Of a DNA stretch of 64,000 bases, positions 1-8,930 are shown piece by piece (position 1 is the first letter of the stretch; each line of letters begins with the position of its first letter). The stretch spans positions 51,317-115,316 of the forward strand of contig JAGCVS010000014.1 in assembly GCA_017962235.1 (NCBI GenBank), written 5' to 3'. Both the position numbers and the translations under genes were made by a program. Source of the stretch: Bacteroidales bacterium. GTDB lineage: Bacteria; Bacteroidota; Bacteroidia; Bacteroidales; UBA932. Under the pieces are notes generated by a model. It had not been told where the DNA came from. It saw nothing but the letters and a program-made list of their open reading frames with translations, and made no database searches.

Positions 1-680
1 GCAGTACCGAAGTGAAGGTGAACAGATTCGTGGTAAACACCACCAAAGTGGAGAATTCCATAGATGTGGCTTTCATCGTGGATGCCACCGGCAGTATGGG
101 AGACGAGATCGGATTCCTCAAGGCAGACCTGGAAGAGATTATCAAGCTCGTGGAGCAGCAGTGCACCAGCAAGGTCCGCACCGGCACTGTGTTCTATCGT
201 GATGAGGGTGATGACTATGTTACAAAGTTCTCCCAGTTCACAACTAATCTTAAGGATACCCGCAAGTTTATTGAGAAGCAGTCTGCGGAGGGTGGTGGAG
301 ACTGGCCTGAGGCTGTGCACAAGGCTCTCTCAGAGGGGCTGCAGTCCCTCAGCTGGAACGCCAATGCAAAAGGACGTATCGCCTTCATGGTGCTGGACGC
401 TCCGCCTCACGACGATGCCCAGATTATATCTTCCTGCCAGAAGTCAATAGAGGCTTACGCAGCGCAGGGCATCAAGATTATCCCGGTTGCCTGCAGCGGT
501 ATAGACAAGGCTTGCGAATATCTGCTCCGCAGTTTCGCAATGGCAACCAACGGCACCTACGTATTCGTTACCAACGACAGCGGTGTGGGCGAAGAGCACA
601 TAGAAGCCACCGTGGGTGAATACAAAGTTGAATTACTACGAGACCTCATAGCGAGACTTATTATAGCTTACGCCAAGTAA
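1..680 (+). CDS. vWA domain protein, 5'-truncated by the window edge
   Basis: The reading frame is open from the first complete codon of the window, so the real start lies upstream; a GTG at 12 is only an internal codon. The visible part is a von Willebrand factor A domain. A MIDAS-type motif DATGSMGDE sits near its start, a Thr/Ser variant of DxSxS, and further conserved pieces (TGTVFYRDEGDDY, FMVLDAPPHDD) follow, as expected for a metal-dependent adhesion fold. The C-terminus ends soon after the vWA fold with no anchor. vWA domains bind protein partners through a divalent cation. What precedes the domain cannot be seen, so secretion and role stay open. The gene ends in a bidirectional terminator facing a convergent glycosyltransferase gene. 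Confidence 0.8.
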   Translation, partial: STEVKVNRFVVNTTKVENSIDVAFIVDATGSMGDEIGFLKADLEEIIKLVEQQCTSKVRTGTVFYRDEGDDYVTKFSQFTTNLKDTRKFIEKQSAEGGGDWPEAVHKALSEGLQSLSWNANAKGRIAFMVLDAPPHDDAQIISSCQKSIEAYAAQGIKIIPVACSGIDKACEYLLRSFAMATNGTYVFVTNDSGVGEEHIEATVGEYKVELLRDLIARLIIAYAK

Positions 681-725
681 GTCGCGCCTTCTGTATTTTA
701 AGTTATATTAGTTATTTGTCGAAGA

Positions 726-757
726 AAGGCCAGCTCCGGTAACGGGGTTGGCCTTTT
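726..757. terminator. bidirectional intrinsic terminator
   Basis: A 12-bp stem (726-737 paired with 744-755, two G-T wobbles) encloses a 6-nt loop. It is followed by a T run on the plus strand and preceded by an A-rich stretch that gives T's on the minus strand. It lies between the convergent ends of the vWA gene and the glycosyltransferase gene and can serve both. Confidence 0.75.
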
Positions 758-762
758 GGGTT

Positions 763-1572
763 TCAGAACCGCAGCCGGTCGCGGAGGGCGCCGAGGGTGC
801 CCTTCTTGAAGCAGATGTAGTTGATTGTGCGCATGTAAGGTTTGTACAGACCTTTCTTCTTTGCGAAATCCAGCAGGGCGTCAAAGGAGGCCAGGCGCTG
901 TTTGTAACGCTGGGGGTTGCGGCGTCTGGACACCGAGTCGTCACGCAGTTTGTAGTGATAGAGGGCCTGGTCCACAAAGGCGATGGATTGTGCGCAAAGC
1001 AGGGCCTGGGCCAGGAAGCAGCTGTCCTCTGCACTGCGGGTGGCGGGGAAGCTGATACCCTCCTGCAAAAGGAAGTCCCTTTTGTAAATGAAAGAGGTGA
1101 AGAACGACTTGTAGAACCTCAGGAAATAGAGCCGTTCCGCCCTTGTAAATTCGCCGGGATTCACCACGGGGTTCCGCCAGACTTCCCTGTCGGAGCCCTT
1201 CTCTGCAAGGATGTGGCAGTATGCCAGGTCGGCGTCGTGCTCCAACGCGGCATCGTAGAGCATAGAGCAGAAATAGGGGTCCAGGGCGTCGTCGCTGTCC
1301 AGGAATGCGACATAATCGCCGCCGGCAATCCTGATGCCCTCGTTGCGGGCGGTGCCGGGGCCGCTGTTGGATTCAGTGGCGCCAAAGACGCAGTTCAGGC
1401 CGGAAGTTGAAGCCAGGCTCTGCGCCACGGAAAGCGAATCGTCGCTGCCGTGGTCGTCTATGAACACGAATTCCAAATCGGCAGCAGCGGTCTGCTGCGC
1501 GATGTTCTCGAAAAGGGCCGGAAGGAATTGCGCAGAATTGTAAAGGGGAATTATTACCGATATTTTAGTCAT
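763..1572 (-). CDS. family 2 glycosyltransferase
   Basis: A 269-residue GT-A fold transferase. The N-terminus [16 protein letters not shown] is typical of GT2 enzymes, followed by the nucleotide-binding acid motif FIDDHGSDDS, the GPGTARNEGI segment and the metal-binding DxD-type FLDSDDA. These enzymes move a sugar from a nucleotide donor to an acceptor, usually a growing glycan at the cytoplasmic face of the membrane. No membrane segment is present. Its ATG overlaps the end of clpX by 8 bp, so it is probably translationally coupled as the last gene of the tig-clpP-clpX transcript, although its function has no obvious link to proteolysis. Donor and acceptor cannot be predicted. Confidence 0.9.
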   Translation of the reverse strand: MTKISVIIPLYNSAQFLPALFENIAQQTAAADLEFVFIDDHGSDDSLSVAQSLASTSGLNCVFGATESNSGPGTARNEGIRIAGGDYVAFLDSDDALDPYFCSMLYDAALEHDADLAYCHILAEKGSDREVWRNPVVNPGEFTRAERLYFLRFYKSFFTSFIYKRDFLLQEGISFPATRSAEDSCFLAQALLCAQSIAFVDQALYHYKLRDDSVSRRRNPQRYKQRLASFDALLDFAKKKGLYKPYMRTINYICFKKGTLGALRDRLRF

Positions 1573-2824
1573 CGTCCCGGTTGGCGAGTGAGGCCACGTA
1601 CAGCGAACTCTGCTCTACCTTCTGCTTTGCATAATCCAGGGTTACCACAAACTTCTTGCGCTTGCTGGTGGGAGCGTCAAACATGGCGTCCATCATCATG
1701 GTCTCACATATGGAGCGGAGGCCGCGGGCGCCCAGCTTGAACTCGATGGCCTTGTCCACAATGAACTCCAGCACATCTTCGCCAATCACCAGCTCTATGC
1801 CGTCCAGGCGGAAGAGCTCTGTGTACTGCTTGATGATGCTGTCCTTGGGCTCCGTGAGAATGGCGCGCAGGGTGTTGCGGTCCAGGGCGTTGAGGTGGGT
1901 TATTACCGGCAGACGGCCGATAATCTCCGGGATGAGTCCGTATGCGCGCAGATCCTGCGGCGCCACGTACTTAATCATGTTGTCCTTGTCAATCAGATCG
2001 CGCTTCTTCTGGGCGTCGTAACCCACAACCTGGGTGTTGAGGCGATGGGCGATATTGCGCTCGATACCCTCGAACGCACCGCCGCAGATAAACAGGATGT
2101 TGTCTGTATTCACGGCAATCATCTCCTGCTCCGGGTGCTTGCGGCCGCCCTGGGGCGGGACATTCACTATGCTCCCCTCAATGATTTTCAGAAGCGCCTG
2201 CTGCACACCCTCGCCCGACACGTCGCGGGTGATGGAGGGGTTGTCGCTCTTGCGGGCGATTTTGTCGATTTCATCTATGAAGACGATGCCGCGCTCCGCC
2301 TTTTCCACATCGTAGTCGGCGTCCTGCAGCAGACGGGTGAGGATGCTTTCCACATCTTCTCCCACATAGCCCGCCTCAGTGAGAATGGTGGCGTCCACAA
2401 TTGCGAACGGCACGTTGAGCATCTTGGCGATGGTGCGGGCCAGCAGGGTCTTACCGGTTCCGGTTGGTCCCACCAGCAGGATGTTGGACTTCTCAATGAG
2501 ACCGTGGTCCTTGTTTTCTATGCGTTTGTAATGGTTGTAGACGGCCACGGAGAGCACCTTCTTGGCGGCGTCCTGGCCAATGACGTACTGACTCATGAAG
2601 TCGTACATCTCGCGGGGTTTCTTCAGGGAAAAGTCGCCCGTAATCTTGCCGTTGCTCTTGATGTTGCTGCCGGCGGGATGGAGAACCTCGCGCACCGCAT
2701 TGTAGGCAGCCTCTGCGCAGTCGCTGCAGATGGCGGCGTTATCTGTGGTGATAAGCAGGTTCACCTGGTCCTGGGTGCGGCCGCAGAAGACGCACCGGTC
2801 GGGTGTCTTGGGAGTCTTTGCCAT
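1565..2824 (-). CDS. clpX: ClpX, ATPase subunit of ClpXP protease
   Basis: A 419-residue AAA+ unfoldase that selects tagged substrates, including tmRNA-tagged proteins, and feeds them to ClpP. The N-terminal zinc-binding domain has cysteines 11, 14, 33 and 36 (CVFC and CSDC). Walker A is GPTGTGKT at 119-126 and Walker B is VFIDEID at 181-187. The loop that docks into ClpP, IGF in E. coli, reads VGY here. Its start codon shares one base with the clpP stop, so the two are translationally coupled. The tig-clpP-clpX order is widely conserved. Length and motifs are complete. Confidence 0.98.
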   Translation of the reverse strand: MAKTPKTPDRCVFCGRTQDQVNLLITTDNAAICSDCAEAAYNAVREVLHPAGSNIKSNGKITGDFSLKKPREMYDFMSQYVIGQDAAKKVLSVAVYNHYKRIENKDHGLIEKSNILLVGPTGTGKTLLARTIAKMLNVPFAIVDATILTEAGYVGEDVESILTRLLQDADYDVEKAERGIVFIDEIDKIARKSDNPSITRDVSGEGVQQALLKIIEGSIVNVPPQGGRKHPEQEMIAVNTDNILFICGGAFEGIERNIAHRLNTQVVGYDAQKKRDLIDKDNMIKYVAPQDLRAYGLIPEIIGRLPVITHLNALDRNTLRAILTEPKDSIIKQYTELFRLDGIELVIGEDVLEFIVDKAIEFKLGARGLRSICETMMMDAMFDAPTSKRKKFVVTLDYAKQKVEQSSLYVASLANRDDD

Positions 2825-3510
2825 TATTTCTTGGCCGCTTTTGCAGCGGGTCTGCTAACTATTTCGTCTATCATGCCGTATTCGAGGGCATCCTTCGCGG
2901 TCATCCAGTAGTCGCGGTCGGCATCCTTCACAATCTGCTTGAAGGTCTTGCCGGTGTGCTCCGCCAGAATCTGGTAGAGTTCGTCCTTGAGCTTGAGAAT
3001 CTCGCGGGCGGTGATCTCTATGTCGGAGGCCTGACCCTGTGCGCCGCCCATCGGCTGGTGAATCATCACGCGGGAGTGGGGCAGGGCGCTGCGTTTGCCC
3101 TTGCTGCCGGCAGCCAGCAGTATGGAGGCCATGGATGCGGCCAGTCCGGTGTTTATGGTGTGCACATTGCTGGAGATGGTCTGCATGGTGTCGTATATGC
3201 CAAGGCCGGCATATACCTCGCCGCCGGGGGAGTTGATGTACAGCGAGATGTCGGTGTCATAGCCGTTGCTGTCCAAAAACAGCAGCTGCGCCTGGATTAT
3301 GTTGGCCACCTCGTCGTTGATGGGGCATCCGAGAAAAATGATGCGGTCCATCATCAGCCTTGAGAATACGTCCATCTGGGCGACGTTGAGCTGGCGCTCT
3401 TCGATAATCATCGGGTTCATGTAGCTCGACACTATCTTCCCGTAGCCGTCCAGGGTAAGGGAGCTAATGCCACGGTCCTTGACCGCATATTTTTCGAATT
3501 CGGATTTCAT
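2824..3510 (-). CDS. clpP: ClpP, proteolytic subunit of Clp protease
   Basis: A 228-residue serine protease forming the barrel-shaped chamber of ClpXP. The catalytic triad is visible: Ser126 in GLAASMASIL, His151 in RVMIHQPMGG, and Asp200 in DADRDYWMTA. The N-terminus is about 30 residues longer than the mature E. coli enzyme and is presumably a cleaved propeptide. The gene lies 9 bp after tig and overlaps the clpX start by one base, so the three are one operon read on the minus strand. Confidence 0.98.
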   Translation of the reverse strand: MKSEFEKYAVKDRGISSLTLDGYGKIVSSYMNPMIIEERQLNVAQMDVFSRLMMDRIIFLGCPINDEVANIIQAQLLFLDSNGYDTDISLYINSPGGEVYAGLGIYDTMQTISSNVHTINTGLAASMASILLAAGSKGKRSALPHSRVMIHQPMGGAQGQASDIEITAREILKLKDELYQILAEHTGKTFKQIVKDADRDYWMTAKDALEYGMIDEIVSRPAAKAAKK

Positions 3511-3519
3511 AATGCCGGA

Positions 3520-4842
3520 TTATTTGTTCATTTCACGCATCTTCTCAAGCGAGATGCTCTTCTTTGCCATGGTGGCGGTGTTCTTCACAAAGTCGATTAC
3601 CATGTCGTTCTCCGCCTTCTCATAGATGCGGCGGGCCTGCTGCTGGTCTGCCAGCAGACGGTTCACGCTCTCGCGGGTCTGCTCTTCGGGGAGTGAAGGG
3701 AGACCGTACATTGCGTATTGGTAGTTCACAAAGTTGCGTGCCTCACGCTCCAGGTCCTCTTTGGTAACCTTCAGGTCGTGAGCCTTCATAATATGGCCGC
3801 GGACGATGTCCCAGCGGAAATCCTTCATGAATGCGTCAAAGTCCTTCTCAATCTCTTCCATGGTGAACTTGCCCTCGTTGGCTGCCAGCAGCCAGCGCTT
3901 GATGAACGCCTCGGGGAGTTTGAGATCAGCCTTCTTCACCAGATACTCGCGGGCGTCGGTGCCAAAGCGGTAGTCGCTCTCTGCCTGATATTCCTCAGCC
4001 AGACGCTCTGCAACCTTCTTGTCAAAGCCGGCTGCATCCTTCACTGCATCCTTGCCGAATATCTTGTCGTAAGTCTCCTGATTCTCCTCTGCATCCTTGA
4101 AGGTCTTCACGCTCTTCACGGTCATCTTCCAGACGGGCTCTAGTTCTGCCAGCTCCTCTTTCTTGAGGTGGAGCATGGAGGCGCGGTCGGTCTCATTGGC
4201 AAAGGTCTCAACCACATTCACGTCGCGCACCTCGCCCGGCTTGATGCCTACGAACTGCTTCTTGATATCATCGTTAGCCATGGAGCGCAGAGCCACGTAG
4301 GTGTCCTCTACCTTGTGCTCGCCCTGCTCGAAATCGGCGGTCATGAAATCATCCTCGCCCAGAGCCTCGCCGTCTACCAGGGTGCCGAACTGCTTGAGCA
4401 GGTTCTTCTTGAAATCGGCCTTGGCAGCCTCGGTGACCTTAACCTTGTAGTAAGGGATGCTGTCCTCTGCGGTTACATCCACCTCTACCTTGGGATAGAG
4501 ACCCAGGTCATATTCGAATTCCAGAGTCTCGCCGTTCTCCCAGTCGTTCTTGATCTCTTTCTCGCTGGGAAGGGGCTCGCCAATAATCTCAAGTTTCTTC
4601 TTCTCTATGTGTTTGTTGAGCGCGTCACCCACCAGTTCGTTAATCACCTCTGCCATCGCCTGGCCGCCGTAGAGGCGCTCTATGAGAGACATGGGGGCCA
4701 TTCCCTTGCGGAAGCCCTTGATGTCTGCCTTGTGCCGGAAACTGTTGAGTTTTTTCTTGCGGGGCTCTGCCCAGTCTGCCTTCTCTAACTTGACGTTCAA
4801 CGAGAGGTTGAGGTCGTCTGTTTTTTTCTCTTTAATCTGCAT
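3520..4842 (-). CDS. tig: Trigger factor, ribosome-associated chaperone
   Basis: A 440-residue chaperone that binds at the ribosome exit tunnel and shields nascent chains. The ribosome-binding region carries the signature GFRKGMAP. The middle PPIase-like part is divergent, as usual in this phylum, and the helical C-terminal arms follow. The reading frame stays open to 4884, but a -7 promoter box covers 4882-4889, so that start cannot be transcribed from this promoter. The ATG at 4842 begins MQIKEKKTDD, which fits the family N-terminus. It is first in the operon with clpP and clpX. Confidence 0.93.
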   Translation of the reverse strand: MQIKEKKTDDLNLSLNVKLEKADWAEPRKKKLNSFRHKADIKGFRKGMAPMSLIERLYGGQAMAEVINELVGDALNKHIEKKKLEIIGEPLPSEKEIKNDWENGETLEFEYDLGLYPKVEVDVTAEDSIPYYKVKVTEAAKADFKKNLLKQFGTLVDGEALGEDDFMTADFEQGEHKVEDTYVALRSMANDDIKKQFVGIKPGEVRDVNVVETFANETDRASMLHLKKEELAELEPVWKMTVKSVKTFKDAEENQETYDKIFGKDAVKDAAGFDKKVAERLAEEYQAESDYRFGTDAREYLVKKADLKLPEAFIKRWLLAANEGKFTMEEIEKDFDAFMKDFRWDIVRGHIMKAHDLKVTKEDLEREARNFVNYQYAMYGLPSLPEEQTRESVNRLLADQQQARRIYEKAENDMVIDFVKNTATMAKKSISLEKMREMNK

Positions 4843-4881
4843 TTCTATATGATTTGATTTTGTATTCGCATTAAAGGAGCG

Positions 4882-4889
4882 CAAAGTTA
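4882..4889 (-). promoter_or_regulatory. -7 box of the tig-clpP-clpX operon
   Basis: Read on the minus strand this is TAACTTTG, an exact match to the Bacteroidetes -7 consensus TAnnTTTG. It predicts a leader of roughly 30 nt before the tig ATG at 4842. No good TTTG -33 box is visible at the usual spacing. Confidence 0.6.
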
Positions 4890-4901
4890 GTAAAAATTAG
4901 C

Positions 4902-4909
4902 TACTTTTG
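4902..4909 (+). promoter_or_regulatory. -7 box of the M20 peptidase-pyrF operon
   Basis: TACTTTTG matches TAnnTTTG, with the peptidase ATG 14 nt downstream. It lies only 12 bp from the tig -7 box on the other strand, so the two polymerases would compete for the same DNA. The -33 element is weak. Confidence 0.5.
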
Positions 4910-4923
4910 TAAAAATCTGATAT

Positions 4924-6276
4924 ATGAATCAATATATTAAGGAGCACGAATCCCGTTTTTTTGATGAATTGTTTTCTCTGCTGCGAATCCCGTCGGTGAG
5001 CAGCGAGCCGGAGCATAAAGACGATATGACAAAGTGCGCCGCCCGCCTCTGCGAGCTTCTGATGCAGGCGGGGGCCGACACGGCAGAGGTGTGCCCCACC
5101 AAGGGCCACCCGGTTGTGTTTGCGCAGAAAACCGTTGGCAAAGAGCTCCCTACGGTGCTGGTTTACGGCCATTACGACGTCCAGCCGGTGGATCCGATAG
5201 ACCAGTGGAAGAGCGACCCGTTCGAGCCCGAAATCCGGAACGGCGCCATCTACGCCCGCGGCGCGAACGACGACAAGGGGCAGATATTCATGCACCTGAA
5301 GGCGTTTGAATATCTGGTGCGCACCGGACGGCTGCACCACAACGTGAAGTTCATCTTTGAGGGAGAGGAGGAGATCAGCTCCCCGTCGCTCCCGGAATGG
5401 ATAAAGAAGAACAAGGCAAAACTTGCCTGCGACATAATACTCGTATCCGACACCACCATGATATCGGCCAAAGTCCCCTCCATCAACTGCGGGATGCGCG
5501 GCCTGGCATACATGGAGATAGTGGTCAAGGGCCCCTCCGCCGATCTCCACTCGGGCCACTACGGCGGCGCGGTGGCCAACCCCGCAAACGTGCTCTGCGA
5601 CATTGTGAGCAAGCTGATAGACAGCGACGGGCGCGTTACCATTGAGGGCTTTTACGACGATGTTGTGGGCCTTACCGCAGCGGAGCGCAGGATGCTCTCC
5701 AAGGCCCCCTTCGACAAGAAGGAGTTTGCAGATGAAATCGGCGTGCCGGGCGTGCGCGGAGAAAAGGGCTACACCACCCAGGAGCGGCGCAGCATCCGTC
5801 CCTGTCTGGACGTGAACGGCATAGTGGGCGGCTTTACCGCAGAGGGTTCCAAGACCATCATCCCCGCGGAGGCCCGTGCAAAGGTCTCCATGCGTCTGGT
5901 GCCCAACCAACGCTGCGACAAGATTGCAAAGCTTTTCAAGGCATATATAAAGAAGATAGCTCCCAAGGATGTCAGGGTAGAGGTGATAGAGCATCACGGC
6001 TGCGACGGCTTCCTGATTCCCGTGACCTCAAAGGCATACAAGGCGGCGGCAAAGGCGATGGGCGAGGTGTACGGCATAGAGCCGGTACCCAGCCGCGGCG
6101 GCGGCAGCATCGGCATCCTGGCAGAGATGCAGCAGATACTGGGCGCCGACCCGCTGCTGATGGGATTCGGCCTGGAGCGCGACTTTATCCACTCTCCCAA
6201 CGAGAGCTACCTGCTGGACCAGCTCTTCAAGGGGATGGAATCCATAGCCCTGTTCTACAAGTACTATGACCGCTAA
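4924..6276 (+). CDS. M20 family dipeptidase
   Basis: A 450-residue zinc dipeptidase of the M20 family (ArgE/DapE/CPG2 fold). Metal ligands are recognisable: His83 and Asp85 in YGHYDVQP, Asp116 in GANDDKGQ, the catalytic-glutamate stretch EGEEE at 146-150, Asp176, and His423 in FIHSPNE. The dimerisation lid spans roughly 190-350, with SGHYGG inside it. It lacks a signal peptide, so it acts in the cytoplasm on short peptides; exact specificity is unknown. Its stop overlaps the pyrF start by 11 bp, which implies co-translation, although the functional link (peptide breakdown and pyrimidine synthesis) is unclear. Confidence 0.92.
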   Translation: MNQYIKEHESRFFDELFSLLRIPSVSSEPEHKDDMTKCAARLCELLMQAGADTAEVCPTKGHPVVFAQKTVGKELPTVLVYGHYDVQPVDPIDQWKSDPFEPEIRNGAIYARGANDDKGQIFMHLKAFEYLVRTGRLHHNVKFIFEGEEEISSPSLPEWIKKNKAKLACDIILVSDTTMISAKVPSINCGMRGLAYMEIVVKGPSADLHSGHYGGAVANPANVLCDIVSKLIDSDGRVTIEGFYDDVVGLTAAERRMLSKAPFDKKEFADEIGVPGVRGEKGYTTQERRSIRPCLDVNGIVGGFTAEGSKTIIPAEARAKVSMRLVPNQRCDKIAKLFKAYIKKIAPKDVRVEVIEHHGCDGFLIPVTSKAYKAAAKAMGEVYGIEPVPSRGGGSIGILAEMQQILGADPLLMGFGLERDFIHSPNESYLLDQLFKGMESIALFYKYYDR

Positions 6277-7072
6277 TCAATTATACGGACAGATAAAGGA
6301 GAAGCAAAGCTGCCTGTGCGTGGGGCTCGACCCCGACCTGGACCGGCTGCCGGCTGCGCTGGACGGCGAGAAATATCCGCTGTTCATATTCAACCGCGAG
6401 ATAATAGACGCTACGGCTCAGTTTGCGGTGTGCTACAAACCCAACACCGCCTTCTACGAGTGCTATGGCGCATGGGGCTGGGAGCAGCTGGAGATGACGG
6501 TGGGTTACATCAAGGAGCAGTATCCGGAGATGATGGTGATAGCTGACGCCAAGCGCGGCGACATAGGCAATACCGCCGGCCACTACGCCAAGGCCTTCTT
6601 TGAGAACATGCCCTGCGACGCAGTGACGCTGGCCCCTTATATGGGACGCGACAGCGTGGAGCCATTCCTGGCATACAAGGATAAGTGGGCGGTGGTGCTG
6701 GGGCTTACCTCCAACGCTTCCGCGGCCGACTTCGAAATGCAGGATGACCTTTACAAGAAGGTGATATCCACCGCCATGCAGTGGGGCACCCCGGACAACA
6801 TGATGTTCGTGGCGGGCGCCACCCGGCCGCAGATGCTGGCTGATATCAGGGCGATATGTCCAGACCACTTTTTGCTGGTACCCGGCGTGGGGGCGCAGGG
6901 AGGCAGTGTGGAGCAGGTGGCAAAGTACGGCGCCAACTCCCGTTGCGGTCTGTTGATAAACTCCTCCAGAGGCATTATTTACGCCTCTTCCGGCAGTGAT
7001 TTTGCCGATGCTGCGGCCGCTGCGGCAGCGTCTCTGAAATCTCAGATGGAGGAGAAAATTATCGCAAGATAA
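6266..7072 (+). CDS. pyrF: Orotidine 5'-phosphate decarboxylase
   Basis: This 268-residue enzyme converts OMP to UMP, the last step of de novo UMP synthesis. The catalytic Lys-Asp array is in ADAKRGDIGNT (Lys96, Asp99). The N-terminal CVGLDPDLDRLP and the length near 270 residues place it in the longer type 2 subfamily rather than the short E. coli type. It overlaps the upstream dipeptidase by 11 bp and is followed by the separate rho promoter. Confidence 0.96.
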   Translation: MTANQLYGQIKEKQSCLCVGLDPDLDRLPAALDGEKYPLFIFNREIIDATAQFAVCYKPNTAFYECYGAWGWEQLEMTVGYIKEQYPEMMVIADAKRGDIGNTAGHYAKAFFENMPCDAVTLAPYMGRDSVEPFLAYKDKWAVVLGLTSNASAADFEMQDDLYKKVISTAMQWGTPDNMMFVAGATRPQMLADIRAICPDHFLLVPGVGAQGGSVEQVAKYGANSRCGLLINSSRGIIYASSGSDFADAAAAAAASLKSQMEEKIIAR

Positions 7073-7073
7073 G

Positions 7074-7104
7074 TTTGTTTTTACACTATTTCGTGTTACC
7101 TTTG
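7074..7104 (+). promoter_or_regulatory. rho promoter (TTTG-N19-TAnnTTTG)
   Basis: TTTG at 7074-7077 and TACCTTTG at 7097-7104 are separated by 19 nt, a full match to the Bacteroidetes housekeeping promoter. Transcription should start near 7111, giving a rho leader of about 50 nt. That leader could hold an autoregulatory Rho site, but none is identifiable by eye. Confidence 0.8.
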
Positions 7105-7162
7105 CGTATCCTAATTGCGGGAGCTGAGTCTTTGTATCCCGCATTTATCATCAAATTTATAT

Positions 7163-8929
7163 ATGTACGACATAATTGAACTCAATGGCAAGAGTAGGGA
7201 AGAGTTGATAGAGATTGCCAAAAAACTGAAGGTCAAGAAGCCCGAAAGCATTTCTGACAAGGACCTTGTATATGTTATCCTGGACGAGCAGGCTATCCAG
7301 AGCAGTGAGCCCATAAAGCGGACCCGCACCACCAGGGCCAAGGCGGCAAAGCCGGCCGATGCGCCCGCAGAAGAGGCTGCACCCGCCAAGAAGCGCGGCC
7401 GTAAGCCCAAGGCAGAGAGCGAAGCTGCAGCGGCAGCTGCCCCGGCAGAACAGGCTGTGGCAGAGAAGCCCGCACGTAAGCGTATAACCCGTGCAACCAA
7501 GGTTGCTGAAGAAGCCCCCGCACAGGCAGAAGAGGCACAGGCTCCCGCGGCAGCGGCAGAGCAGCCCCAGCGCACCCAGCGTCCCCGCATGCGCAAGGGT
7601 GCGGCAGCCGAGGCTCCCGCTGCAGAGCAGCAGGCACAGCCGGCGGCGCCCCAGCAGAATCAGCCCAGGCCCCAGAATCCTCAGAATCAAAACCAGAATC
7701 AGCAGAGAGGCCAGCAGCCGCAGCAGAACCAGAACAATCAGAATAACAAACAGCAGAATCAGCAGCCGCAGCAGCCCCAGCGTCCCCGTATAGAATACGA
7801 CGGCGTGGTGCAGGCCAGCGGCGTGCTGGAGGTTATGCCGGACGGTTATGGTTTCCTGCGTTCCTCTGACTATAACTACCTCAATTCGCCGGACGATATC
7901 TATGTATCGCAGGCGCAGATTAAGAACTATGCCCTCAAGCCGGGCGACACAATTCTGGGTGACATCCGTCCTCCGCGTGAAGGTGACAAGTACTTCCCGC
8001 TGGTAAGGATACACACCATAAACGGCCGCAGCCCGGAATTCATCCGCGACCGCGTCCCGTTCGACTTCCTCACCCCGCTGTTCCCGGACGAGAAGTTCAA
8101 CCTCACCGGCAACGGTCACAACAGCAACATTTCGGTGCGCATAGTGGATATGTTCACCCCCATCGGCAAGGGTCAGCGTGGCCTCATAGTGGCGCAGCCC
8201 AAAACCGGTAAGACAGTGCTGCTGAAAGACATAGCCAACGCCATTGCAGACAACCATCCGGAAGTATTCATGATGGTGCTGCTGATAGACGAGCGTCCGG
8301 AGGAGGTAACCGACATGCAGCGCAGCGTTAAGGCAGAGGTAATCGCCTCTACTTTTGACGAGCCTGCAGAGCACCACGTGAAGGTGGCCAACATCGTGCT
8401 TGAGAAGGCAAAGCGCCTTGTGGAGTGCGGTCACGACGTGGTAATCCTGCTGGATTCCATCACCCGCCTGGCGCGCGCATACAACACCGTGCAGCCGGCA
8501 TCCGGCAAGGTGCTTTCCGGCGGTGTGGACGCCAACGCCCTGCACAAACCCAAACGCTTCTTTGGCGCGGCCCGCAACATAGAGAACGGCGGCTCGCTCA
8601 CCATCCTGGCCACCGCCCTCACGGAGACCGGCTCAAAGATGGACGATGTGATTTTCGAGGAATTCAAGGGCACCGGCAACCTGGAGCTCCAGCTGGACCG
8701 CAAGCTTTCCAACAAGCGTATCTTCCCGGCTGTGGACGTTACCCTGTCCAGCACCCGCCGCGACGATCTGCTCTACAATCCGGAGCATGTGAACCGCATC
8801 TGGATACTGCGCAAGTATCTCTCAGACATGAACTCGGTAGAGGCCATGGAATTCATGAAGACCCGCCTCGAGCGCACCAAAGACAACGAGGAGTTCCTCT
8901 TCTCCATGCAGTCGGAGGCTATGGAATAG
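7163..8929 (+). CDS. rho: Transcription termination factor Rho with long disordered insert
   Basis: A 588-residue hexameric RNA helicase that ends transcription. Residues 1-45 are the Rho N-terminal helical domain. Residues 46-208 are a low-complexity insert: first Ala/Lys/Glu/Pro-rich with an AT-hook-like KKRGRKP at 76-82, then strongly Gln/Asn-rich at about 155-205. The cold-shock-type RNA-binding domain, Walker A QPKTGKT (345-351) and Walker B VVILLD (426-431) follow. The ATG at 7163 is chosen over an upstream TTG because it begins directly with the conserved domain and fits the promoter. E. coli Rho, at about 419 residues, lacks the insert. Comparable inserts in gut Bacteroides Rho are reported to drive phase separation. 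Confidence 0.97.
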   Translation: MYDIIELNGKSREELIEIAKKLKVKKPESISDKDLVYVILDEQAIQSSEPIKRTRTTRAKAAKPADAPAEEAAPAKKRGRKPKAESEAAAAAAPAEQAVAEKPARKRITRATKVAEEAPAQAEEAQAPAAAAEQPQRTQRPRMRKGAAAEAPAAEQQAQPAAPQQNQPRPQNPQNQNQNQQRGQQPQQNQNNQNNKQQNQQPQQPQRPRIEYDGVVQASGVLEVMPDGYGFLRSSDYNYLNSPDDIYVSQAQIKNYALKPGDTILGDIRPPREGDKYFPLVRIHTINGRSPEFIRDRVPFDFLTPLFPDEKFNLTGNGHNSNISVRIVDMFTPIGKGQRGLIVAQPKTGKTVLLKDIANAIADNHPEVFMMVLLIDERPEEVTDMQRSVKAEVIASTFDEPAEHHVKVANIVLEKAKRLVECGHDVVILLDSITRLARAYNTVQPASGKVLSGGVDANALHKPKRFFGAARNIENGGSLTILATALTETGSKMDDVIFEEFKGTGNLELQLDRKLSNKRIFPAVDVTLSSTRRDDLLYNPEHVNRIWILRKYLSDMNSVEAMEFMKTRLERTKDNEEFLFSMQSEAME

Positions 8930-8930
8930 A

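Noticed and set aside
7115..7162. Upstream TTG start for Rho
   Set aside because: It lies within a few bases of the predicted transcription start and adds residues outside the conserved N-terminal domain; the ATG at 7163 is better.
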